Assembly (NCBI GenBank): GCA_023459215.1
Contig: JAEWVF010000022.1
Coordinates: 1-52,563, forward strand
DNA length: 52,563 nucleotides
Origin: Chloroflexota bacterium
GTDB lineage: Bacteria > Chloroflexota > Anaerolineae > Anaerolineales > Villigracilaceae
Direction of reading: 5' to 3'
The translations under genes and the position numbers were made by a program. The notes under the pieces were generated by a model that saw nothing but the letters and a program-made list of their open reading frames with translations, did not search any database and was not told where the DNA came from. Of the stretch, positions 7,522-14,897 are shown piece after piece; the stretch's first letter is position 1; the number at the start of each line of letters is the position of its first letter.

Positions 7522-9516
7522 ATGAAAAAATTTATCCCGCTTGGCATCCTTATCTTGTTACTTCTCACCAGCCTGGCCTGCAACTTTGGGGCGCGGCCGG
7601 CAGCCGAGCCGACCCCGGTCGAAACAGACGCCTGCTGCCTGAACGAACCGGAAGTCAATCTCGACGAACCAACCCAACCGCCCGCCGAGGCAAACCCGGC
7701 CCAGGAATCCGGTTTGCAGCCCGGCCGTTATGCCTTCACCAATGCCAATGTGGTGCGCGACCTGGTGATTTACAAAGGCGTCATCTATGCTGCCACGCTC
7801 GGCGGACTGGTCACCTGGCGGCTGGACAGCGGCTATTCGATGCGCTACACCCCGCTGGACGGCATGGGACACGTCAGCGCGACTTCGATTGTCTACTGCG
7901 AAATTCCCGAGCCGCGCATCCTGGTCGGCACGTTGGCCGGAATCAGCGTTTACGACCCGAATACCGGCCTGTGGGGCGAAAAACTGGCTTTCCCCGCCGA
8001 GAGCCGGGTGGATGTCAGCAAAATCGAGCGCCTGTACTGTGACCAGGCCAACAACCGCCTGCTGATTGGCTATTCCGGTTTGGGCGTCTTCAACTGGACA
8101 ACCGCTGAGTTCCAGCGTTTCACCAGCAACGAGGGCCTGCTCTGGGATTCGGTCAGCGACATCGCTGTCAGCGGCAAGGACATCTGGATCGCCAGCGGCT
8201 ACAAGGGCATCGCCCAAATCTCGAACGGGAAAGTCACCGCCTATAGCGCGGCAAACGGCATGCCCGATGAACGCGCCTACGCGCTGGCAGTCGCCAAAGA
8301 CGGCACACTCTGGATTGGGGCTTCAACCGGCCTGATTTCGTACAAATCCGGGCAGTGGGTCTATTACGATGCCGACTCACCCGCCAAATTGAACGATGTC
8401 CACTCCATCGAAATTGCCCCCGATGGCAAAATCTGGGCGGCGACCCTGCCGCTCGGCATCGGGCGACTCTGCCAGTTCGACCCGGATGAAGCAGCCTGCA
8501 CCGTCGATTTCAAAGAGATGGACAACCAGGGCATCTTCGCCTTGGCCCTGACCGAATCCGGCGCGCCGGTTTACGGCACGGGCAAGGGTGTCTACTTGTT
8601 CGAGAACGGCGCGGCCAAAGCCTTCAAGACCGGCGACCAACTCGCCAGCAACTACGTTGACTCGTTCGCCTCCGCTCCAGACGGGATGCTGTGGATCGGC
8701 ACCGATGCCGGGCTGCATCTCATCGACCCGGCCAACCCAAGCGCCAAATGGCAAACCTTTCGCCAGGGCGACATCCCCGAGATGGGCGGGAATTGGGGCA
8801 AGGGTCTAACGGTCGCCCCGGACGGAACCGTCTGGGTTGCTTCCACAAACGGCTCGGCCAGCCGCTACCAGAACGGAACCTGGACCGCCTTCAAAGACAT
8901 CTACTCCTTCGACACGGTCGCGGTTGACCTCCAGGGCCGCGCCTGGTTCGGCGATGACAGCAAGGGGGTAATCGTCCTAAACGCGGATGGCTCGCAAGCC
9001 ATGACCTTCAACACCGCCAACGGCCTGCCCGGCGATAACGCCCAGGCAATTGTGGGCGATTTATCGGGCCGGGTCTGGATTGGCACCGACCAGGGCCTCG
9101 CCAAGGTCGAAAACGATACCCTCGAGGTAGTGTTTGGCCCGGACAGCGCGGAACTGCCCAATAAATACATCCGCGCCCTGGCCGTGGACTCAAGCGGCGC
9201 GCTGGTGATTGGCACCTTTACCGGCGTCGCCCGTTACGACGGGACGCGGGTCGAAGTCCTGGTCGATTTTCTCAAAGACGGTTTCAGCGAAGCACGCCTG
9301 ATCACCCTGGCCGTGGCTCCCGATGGCGCGGTCTGGGTTGGCACCGACAAGGGCCTGCTCACCCAAGATGGCGGAGCCTGGAAACTGCTCACCACCGCCG
9401 ACGGCCTGCTGACCAACTACATGTCGGCCCTGCACGTCGACCAGTACGGCGCGGTCTGGGTTGGGGGCGGCGGCTCGAACTTCGACGGCGGCGGGATGCT
9501 CCAGATTGTGCCGTAA
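7522..9516 (+). CDS. lipoprotein with two-component-regulator-type propeller repeats
   Basis: 664 residues. The start ATG has AAAAGGAG upstream (7503-7511). A signal peptide ends with the lipobox LTSLAC near residue 20, followed by a Pro-rich linker. The rest is a series of propeller blades of the Reg_prop type, recognisable by DGTLWIGASTGL, DGMLWIGTDAGL, DGTVWVASTNG, GRVWIGTDQGL and DGAVWVGTDKGL, enough for one or two seven-bladed propellers. In known proteins these blades form the sensor part of hybrid kinases; here there is no kinase, only an anchored extracellular propeller, so a binding or scaffold role outside the cell is inferred. It heads a plus-strand run of secreted proteins. Confidence 0.85.
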   Translation: MKKFIPLGILILLLLTSLACNFGARPAAEPTPVETDACCLNEPEVNLDEPTQPPAEANPAQESGLQPGRYAFTNANVVRDLVIYKGVIYAATLGGLVTWRLDSGYSMRYTPLDGMGHVSATSIVYCEIPEPRILVGTLAGISVYDPNTGLWGEKLAFPAESRVDVSKIERLYCDQANNRLLIGYSGLGVFNWTTAEFQRFTSNEGLLWDSVSDIAVSGKDIWIASGYKGIAQISNGKVTAYSAANGMPDERAYALAVAKDGTLWIGASTGLISYKSGQWVYYDADSPAKLNDVHSIEIAPDGKIWAATLPLGIGRLCQFDPDEAACTVDFKEMDNQGIFALALTESGAPVYGTGKGVYLFENGAAKAFKTGDQLASNYVDSFASAPDGMLWIGTDAGLHLIDPANPSAKWQTFRQGDIPEMGGNWGKGLTVAPDGTVWVASTNGSASRYQNGTWTAFKDIYSFDTVAVDLQGRAWFGDDSKGVIVLNADGSQAMTFNTANGLPGDNAQAIVGDLSGRVWIGTDQGLAKVENDTLEVVFGPDSAELPNKYIRALAVDSSGALVIGTFTGVARYDGTRVEVLVDFLKDGFSEARLITLAVAPDGAVWVGTDKGLLTQDGGAWKLLTTADGLLTNYMSALHVDQYGAVWVGGGGSNFDGGGMLQIVP

Positions 9517-9529
9517 CAACCACATATGT

Positions 9530-9556
9530 TAGGGGCGCAGCAATGCTGCGCCCCTA
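9530..9556. repeat. perfect 27-bp palindrome between genes
   Basis: TAGGGGCGCAGCA (9530-9542) and TGCTGCGCCCCTA (9544-9556) pair over 13 bp around one base. It lies between the propeller lipoprotein stop and the next Shine-Dalgarno. No T-run follows. The GGGGCGCAGCA palindrome has the look of a dispersed repeat rather than a terminator, but it could attenuate readthrough. Confidence 0.65.
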
Positions 9557-9567
9557 CGGAGGAAATC

Positions 9568-10500
9568 ATGCGCCAATTGAGCGATGTAACCGCAGAATAC
9601 GCCAAACGCCGCCTGTTTGTGGGCTGTGTCAGCGCCCTGGTCAGCGTCCCGGTGATGTGCTGCTGCCTGTTCGGACTGTTCAATTTCGTCCTGCCATTCA
9701 TGGACAACCTCGCCCGCAGCGGGGACGGCAACACGGCCGCCATCGTGCTGGTCGGCGGCGGGCTGGTCGCGCTGGTGGTACTGCTGGGCATCCCGGTCAT
9801 CATCATGCTGGTCATCATCGTTCAGCGCGCCCGCGCCCTGGATGCGATTTTCACGCCGCTCGGCCTGCGCGGCAGCATGTACCTGATTTTTGGGCACCAC
9901 TACCAGGGTCAACTCGCCGGGCGCGAAGCGGATATTTACATCTTCCGCGGCCCGACCGTCGAACTGCGCCTGAAAACCGGGGTGATGACCCACGCCCAGT
10001 TCTTCCAGCGCGACTCCATCCCGGTCGGGGTGGCTGGGGCGTTGAACAAACACCCACTGACGCCCATCCCCGGTCTGGAAGCCTACGCCGTTTATGCGTT
10101 GGACGAGGCCTGGGCGCGCGCCTGGCTGGCTACGGAACAAACCGCCCAGGCCATCCAGGCCCTGATGACCACCGGCGCGGAGTGGGCCATTTTCCGCAGC
10201 CTCGAACTCCAGCCAGGGGAAGTGGTCCTGCGCCTGTATCGCTCCCGAAAGCTGCTTTTCAGTACCATCCCGCTCGAAGCCGCCCGCGCATGGCTGGCGG
10301 CCCTGCAAACACTGGCCCAATCCGCTGAAGCCCAGCCCGCGCCGACTGTGACCGCCTCCCCCCTCCAGGCCGCCTCGCGCCAGTCGCGCGAGCGCATCAA
10401 CAAAATCCAGACCTACGCCATCGCCTTTATTGTCTTCGTTATGCCGCTCTGCTTTATCGCCATTGGCGTACTGGTCTTTTTTCTCGCCTCGCTTAATTGA
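9568..10500 (+). CDS. membrane protein with paired N-terminal and single C-terminal helices
   Basis: 310 residues, unknown function. The ATG at 9568 follows GGAGGAAATC; the longer frame from 9526 would translate the palindrome and is rejected. Two hydrophobic segments near residues 20-50 and 60-90 (LVALVVLLGIPVIIMLVIIV) are followed by a soluble domain of about 180 residues and a final helix (FIVFVMPLCFIAIGVLVFFL). The middle domain includes LYRSRKLLFSTIPL and appears mixed alpha/beta. It is followed after 12 bp by the LppM-like lipoprotein, so the pair is probably cotranscribed. Confidence 0.75.
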   Translation: MRQLSDVTAEYAKRRLFVGCVSALVSVPVMCCCLFGLFNFVLPFMDNLARSGDGNTAAIVLVGGGLVALVVLLGIPVIIMLVIIVQRARALDAIFTPLGLRGSMYLIFGHHYQGQLAGREADIYIFRGPTVELRLKTGVMTHAQFFQRDSIPVGVAGALNKHPLTPIPGLEAYAVYALDEAWARAWLATEQTAQAIQALMTTGAEWAIFRSLELQPGEVVLRLYRSRKLLFSTIPLEAARAWLAALQTLAQSAEAQPAPTVTASPLQAASRQSRERINKIQTYAIAFIVFVMPLCFIAIGVLVFFLASLN

Positions 10501-10512
10501 AAGGAGAATTCG

Positions 10513-11229
10513 ATGAAAAGCCAAAAACTTGCCTCATTCTTCCTGTTTGTTTTGCTGGCCCTGCTGCTCTCCGCCTGTCAGGTGAACTTCATCACCGACA
10601 TCAAGAGCAACGGCTCAGGCGCCTATATTCAGGAAATCGGTTTCCAGGGGGACGAGGCCTCGATGGCGGGACTAAGCGACGGCGGCGAGGATTTCTGCGC
10701 CAACCAAAACGAAGAACTGCCGCCCGGCACCTCCATCCGCCAGGAAACGCGCAACGAAGACGAAACCTGGTGCATCTACGAAACACCGTTCAAGTCCATC
10801 GAGGATTTGAAAACCATCTATGGCGCGACCGATACCCGCATCAACGAAATTTCCATCGCCGATGGCAAACTGACCTACGACATCAGCCTCGACCTGAGCG
10901 GCGACAGCGGCGCGCCGATGGGCGCCGATATTTTCTGGATTGTCAACATGCCGGGAAAGCTGATCGAGAACAATGCCAGCGAGCAAATCGACAACACCCT
11001 GAAATGGAAGCTGCTCGGCGGACAGGTCAACAACATCCGCGCGGTGAGTGAAGTCGGCGGGTTCAGCCTGGATTTGGGCGGGGATGCTCTCTGGTACATC
11101 TTCGGCGGCGGCGCTTTCCTGTGCCTGTGCTGCTTCGTGCCGCTGGTGATTGGCGCTATCGTCTTTTTTCTTCTGCGCAAGAAACAGACTTCCAGCGCTG
11201 AACCATCATCCGTAACACCGACGCCTTGA
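10513..11229 (+). CDS. LppM-like lipoprotein with C-terminal transmembrane anchor
   Basis: 238 residues. It starts at an ATG preceded by AAGGAGAATTCG. A signal peptide with lipobox LLLSAC is followed by a beta-rich domain beginning VNFITDIKSNGSGAYIQEIGF, the pattern of LppM/DUF3153-type lipoproteins. A strong transmembrane helix at about 197-222 (CFVPLVIGAIVFFLL) precedes RKK, so the C-terminus is cytoplasmic. Double anchoring by lipid and helix is typical of this family. The biological role is not known. Confidence 0.7.
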   Translation: MKSQKLASFFLFVLLALLLSACQVNFITDIKSNGSGAYIQEIGFQGDEASMAGLSDGGEDFCANQNEELPPGTSIRQETRNEDETWCIYETPFKSIEDLKTIYGATDTRINEISIADGKLTYDISLDLSGDSGAPMGADIFWIVNMPGKLIENNASEQIDNTLKWKLLGGQVNNIRAVSEVGGFSLDLGGDALWYIFGGGAFLCLCCFVPLVIGAIVFFLLRKKQTSSAEPSSVTPTP

Positions 11230-11256
11230 CCAGCGGGGATGTAACGACTCACACCA

Positions 11257-11371
11257 GTCCTGAGCGGAGCGGTTTTTGCGCAGTCGAAGGACAAATTACG
11301 CGGAAAGTGCCCTTCGACTACGCCGCGCAACCCTTCGGCAAGCTCAGGGGCGCGGCTCCGCTCAGGGCGAG
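11257..11371. repeat. inverted repeat, family B (TCCTGAGC/GTCGAAGGA)
   Basis: CCTGAGCGGAGCGG and GTCGAAGGAC are followed by inverted counterparts CCCTTCGACTACGC and CCGCTCAGGGCG, giving a 115-bp imperfect palindrome in the 222-bp gap between two genes. The same words are found in frame inside genes at 14963-15055 and 19440-19466. Downstream, 11414-11440 holds a short ACTGAnnACTGACC run akin to the word inserted in copA at 19887-19940. No other feature is visible in this gap. Confidence 0.75.
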
Positions 11372-11451
11372 AATCGCTAATTTTAAAGTGGCCGTGAGCA
11401 GTTACGCGGGATAACTGACTAAGCACTGACCACTGACCACCGGAAACCAAA

Positions 11452-12096
11452 ATGGACGATATCACCCTCAACCTGATTACCCTGGCTGGTTTTGCCCTGC
11501 TCGGCGGATTGATTTTCTGGTTCGCGCAACGCAAGCAAGCTGCCGAGGCGCAAGCTGTCCAAAACCTGGCCGCCGAAAAAGGCTGGAAAATCGAAACCCT
11601 GCGCGAGCCGCTGCTTTGGGGAGAGCGGCTCATTTCCCCCCGCTGGAGTCTGGAAGCCATTTCCCGCTCCAGCGGGCGGGAGTCTGGCCCCGGCTCGAGC
11701 GATGTTGCCATGCAGACACTCTGGCATGCCGACCAGGCCGGTTCGACCCTGCTGATTGGCGAACGCAGCTCCCAGGCAAACCTCGGCTCTTTTGGCGAAA
11801 TGCTCCAGCAGCAGGTCTTGCAGCAAGCCCTGGGAGCGGAAGCCGAGGGGGTGGCCGAAACACAGCTTGGCAGCCAGGCCCTGCGCGAGAAATACATGCT
11901 TTGGGCCACACCCGACTCTGAAATACACATCTCCCCAAGACTGGAATCAATCCTGCTCAAATGGAAAGGGGTCAAACCGCTCATCAAACGCGGTTCCGCA
12001 GGCCTGACCATCGAATTGCGTGGCGCGCACCTGAAAACAGCGCCCGATCTGTTGCGGCTCATCGACTTGGGTGAGACCTTGCTGAAAACGCTCTAA
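11452..12096 (+). CDS. membrane-anchored protein of unknown function
   Basis: 214 residues. One N-terminal transmembrane segment (ITLAGFALLGGLIFWFA, about 8-24) is followed by a charged, probably helical linker (QRKQAAEAQAVQNLAAEKG) and a domain of about 160 residues with no motif I recognise. It contains an Ala/Gln-rich segment (LQQQVLQQALGAEAEG) and ends with a leucine-rich helix. It is 14 bp ahead of the lipoprotein at 12111 and thus likely cotranscribed. Confidence 0.7.
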   Translation: MDDITLNLITLAGFALLGGLIFWFAQRKQAAEAQAVQNLAAEKGWKIETLREPLLWGERLISPRWSLEAISRSSGRESGPGSSDVAMQTLWHADQAGSTLLIGERSSQANLGSFGEMLQQQVLQQALGAEAEGVAETQLGSQALREKYMLWATPDSEIHISPRLESILLKWKGVKPLIKRGSAGLTIELRGAHLKTAPDLLRLIDLGETLLKTL

Positions 12097-12110
12097 AAAA
12101 GGAGTTTGCG

Positions 12111-13220
12111 ATGAACACCAAAATGAAAATTATCCTATCCTGCCTGTGGGGGTTTGCGCTCATCCTCTCGGGCTGCTCCTTGCCAGGCGCGGATCAACCC
12201 GCCGCACCCGCGCCAACAGAAGCGGTCGAACAGCCTGTTGCCCAGGCTGCAACGCTCGAAGAAGCAGCGCCCACCGAGTTGCCAGCCGAAATCCCCCCAA
12301 CGCCAGCCGAGGCGATGCCCGTTGCCACCGAGGCGGCCCCGACAGAAATTGTCATCAGCCACCAAAGCATGCCCGAAAATCCGCTCTACAGCCAGGCCCT
12401 GCCGGGGGAATGCAACACGGGTTTCAATTACACAATCGGATTCCGGGTGCGGCCGCCCTGCGATGCCTGGGGCACGAACATGCTCGAACGCGCCGTCTCG
12501 GCAGATATGGGCAGCTTCTATCACTATATCGACATCCTCAGCGCCCGGGTCGGCAAATCCGGGGACTGGTTTTACGCCAGCATCGACCTGTTCGGAGCCG
12601 GCATGGCCGAGGATGGCGCTCCACTGGCCTATTTCTTCGAACTGGACCTGGACCAGAACGGGCGCGGGGATATTTTGCTGGCGGTGCAGGACCTTGACCT
12701 GTACAGCAGCGAGTGGAGCGTGACCGGCGTCCGCGCCTGGCGCGACCTGAACGGGGATGTCGGCGGCCCGACCGCCATCCGCCCGGACGGCCAATCCGGG
12801 GACGGCTACGAAACACTGGTTTTCGATCAAGGCCTGGGCGACGATCCCGACCTGGCCTGGGCGCGCCACAACCCGGACAACTACCAGCGGATTGAGTTCG
12901 CCTTCAAACCGGCGCTGCTGGACGGGAAAGAATCCTTCATGTGGTGGGCGGGAGCCATGCGCGGCAGCTTCGACCCGCAGGCCTTTGACCTGGTCGACAG
13001 CCAAGCCGAAACCGCATTGTACGAGGTAGACACCACCTGCGGCTGGGTTTTCGGCCATGAAAAAGGCTACAACATCAAGAAGTGCTTCATCGCACCCGAC
13101 CCGACCAAGGCCGAAAGAGAAAGCTCGCCCGAAGTCTGCGTTAAACCGCCCAGCCCCAACCCACAAGATGGCGGCTGGATATGGAACGAGGAAAAATGCA
13201 AATGGGAACTCTGGAATTAA
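12111..13220 (+). CDS. secreted lipoprotein, paralogue of the 1.2-kb lipoprotein
   Basis: 369 residues. AAAGGAGTTTGCG precedes the ATG. A signal peptide with lipobox LILSGC near residue 22 and an Ala/Pro/Glu-rich linker to about residue 85 lead to a soluble domain. Shared landmarks with the protein at 1243-2367 are ELDLDQNGRGD (compare DTDKDGYGN), SGDGYETLVFD and ALYEVDTTC followed by a GYNIKKC-type segment. The D-x-D-x-N/D-G pattern suggests a calcium-binding loop in both. The C-terminus has conserved Cys residues. Function unknown. Confidence 0.8.
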   Translation: MNTKMKIILSCLWGFALILSGCSLPGADQPAAPAPTEAVEQPVAQAATLEEAAPTELPAEIPPTPAEAMPVATEAAPTEIVISHQSMPENPLYSQALPGECNTGFNYTIGFRVRPPCDAWGTNMLERAVSADMGSFYHYIDILSARVGKSGDWFYASIDLFGAGMAEDGAPLAYFFELDLDQNGRGDILLAVQDLDLYSSEWSVTGVRAWRDLNGDVGGPTAIRPDGQSGDGYETLVFDQGLGDDPDLAWARHNPDNYQRIEFAFKPALLDGKESFMWWAGAMRGSFDPQAFDLVDSQAETALYEVDTTCGWVFGHEKGYNIKKCFIAPDPTKAERESSPEVCVKPPSPNPQDGGWIWNEEKCKWELWN

Positions 13221-13304
13221 GGCAACTTGACTTTAGCGTTCGTTTTTACGAGTTTTGCAAAGCCGGGAACCTGGCTCAAAAGGCGATTAAAAACCAAAAC
13301 CTAA

Positions 13305-13388
13305 ACACGGATTTCGCGGATTAGACGGATTTTCCCAGATTCCTTAACAAACATCCGTGAGATTCCGCGAAATCCGTGCAATCCGTGT
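13305..13388. repeat. palindromic repeat, family A
   Basis: ACACGGATTTCGCGGATTAG at the left is mirrored by CCGCGAAATCCGTGCAATCC and CCGTGT at the right, with an AT-rich centre. It occupies the gap between two lipoprotein genes and closely resembles the copies at 18790-18873 and 37725-37813. Flanking AAACCAAAACC and AAAGGTTTGAC extend the pairing. Confidence 0.75.
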
Positions 13389-13448
13389 ATAAAAAGGTTT
13401 GACTTAACTTTGAACTCTAAACTCGAGTTAGGCAAAAAGAGAACACAG

Positions 13449-14897
13449 ATGAAAAACAGATTTTTCCTGGCATTCCTGGCGCTCCTGCTCGCCTCCCTGG
13501 CCTGTAAGACCGTCCAACCCGCAGCGCAAGATGCCCCAGCCACGGAGCTGCCTGCCATCCGCGCAGAAATCACCGCAACAGCGACCCTCGCCCCTGCCGA
13601 CCCGGCCCCGGAACCTACCACCGCCCAGCCTGGAACCATCTACTGGCCGATGCAGGCCTTCTCCGAGGTTGGCGACCCCGATTTTGCCGCCGGTCAACCG
13701 GATGTAAGCGACTGCGCCGAGCCGATGCAGCCCACCTGGGCCGCTTCCGCCTCCGACCAGCCTGCCATCCTGACCCTGGCCTACCCTGCGCCCGTCCTCG
13801 CCAGCCGAATCGACCTGTACACCCTCGGCCAGCCCAGCGACATCCTGCGCATCGAGGTGCAGAACAGTCTGTCCGGGCTGGGGCAACTCATCTTTGACGG
13901 CGAACAGGCCCCGCTGAGTCCGAACGGCGGCGGTCAATGCCCGCACAAACTCTCCCTGCCGGTGCAGGTCGATTTCGAGGTCGACCTGGTCATCATCACA
14001 GTCGCCGCATCCCCCAATCCCCTGCAAATCGACACGGTCGGACTGGCCGGGGAACTGTTCGGCTACATCGAGCCGCCGGTTTTCTGGCGCGTGCCGCTGC
14101 CCGGAACGCCGGTCAGCCTGGCGGTCAACCCAAGCGGGCTGGTTTTTGCCGCAACCGAGCCGAACGGCCTGTTTACGTATGACCTTGAAGGCAACCAACT
14201 CAAACAGCATTCTATTCCCAACGAAGCCCAGCTGACCGATGTAGTCGCCGACCCCTTCGGTAACTTTGTTGTTGTGGATGACGGCTACGGCTGGTTTATC
14301 CTGATGTCGCCCGAGGGCGAACACCTGACCATTGGCGGCGAGTACCTGTACGGCCAGGGCGCGGTCAGCCCCGCCGACGGCAACCTTTACATCCTGAAGG
14401 ACAATTCCCTGCTGGTTTACACCACCGATACCGCCAAACTCCTGCGCGAAATGCCGCTCGACGCGACCCCTACCTACACCAGCCTGGCCTTTGACCCCGC
14501 TGGCCGCCTGTTCACCCTGCGCAGCCCCGGCTGGCAGCCCGAGCTGCTGCAACTCGACCCGCAGACTGGCGCCGAACTCGACGCCATCCCGCTCGCCCGC
14601 GCCAACCAATACCCTATCGAAATCGTCGCCCGCGACCTGGCGATTGACGCCAGCGGCAATTTTTACGTGCTGTTTCAAATGAACACAGGCCAAATCGCCA
14701 TCCATATCCTCGACCCGCAGGGCAATTTCGCCAAACGCTTTAGCCGCCTGACCTCCGATCTCGATGACTGGCCCGAAGGCGCGTTTCTCGACCCGCGCGC
14801 CATCGCCGTCAGCCCCGACGGCCGCTTTGTGCTGGTCGCCGATGGCTACGAGGAAACTTCCTACCTGACTGCCTTCCTGCTGGAGCCGGAACCATGA
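13449..14897 (+). CDS. lipoprotein with NHL/SMP-30-like beta-propeller
   Basis: 482 residues from the ATG at 13449; the in-frame TTG at 13410 would add a polar stretch before the signal peptide. A signal peptide with lipobox LLASLAC is followed by a Thr/Pro linker. Residues of about 60-215 (FSEVGDPDFAAGQPDV, RIDLYTLGQPSDILRIEV) look like a discoidin-type jelly roll. From about 220 on, repeats such as LAVNPSGLVFAATEPNGLF, LAFDPAGRLFTLRSP, LAIDASGNFYVLFQ and IAVSPDGRFVLVADG form an NHL-like propeller. Its stop overlaps the next start as ATGA, so the two are translationally coupled. Confidence 0.8.
   Translation: MKNRFFLAFLALLLASLACKTVQPAAQDAPATELPAIRAEITATATLAPADPAPEPTTAQPGTIYWPMQAFSEVGDPDFAAGQPDVSDCAEPMQPTWAASASDQPAILTLAYPAPVLASRIDLYTLGQPSDILRIEVQNSLSGLGQLIFDGEQAPLSPNGGGQCPHKLSLPVQVDFEVDLVIITVAASPNPLQIDTVGLAGELFGYIEPPVFWRVPLPGTPVSLAVNPSGLVFAATEPNGLFTYDLEGNQLKQHSIPNEAQLTDVVADPFGNFVVVDDGYGWFILMSPEGEHLTIGGEYLYGQGAVSPADGNLYILKDNSLLVYTTDTAKLLREMPLDATPTYTSLAFDPAGRLFTLRSPGWQPELLQLDPQTGAELDAIPLARANQYPIEIVARDLAIDASGNFYVLFQMNTGQIAIHILDPQGNFAKRFSRLTSDLDDWPEGAFLDPRAIAVSPDGRFVLVADGYEETSYLTAFLLEPEP

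Noticed and set aside
9526..9567. Upstream start for the 9568 membrane protein
   Set aside because: These codons are the perfect palindrome 9530-9556; GGAGGAAATC just before 9568 sets the start there.
10875..12062. 395-codon minus-strand frame spanning a repeat and two genes
   Set aside because: It includes the family B repeat and lies opposite two genes with signal or membrane features; no start site.
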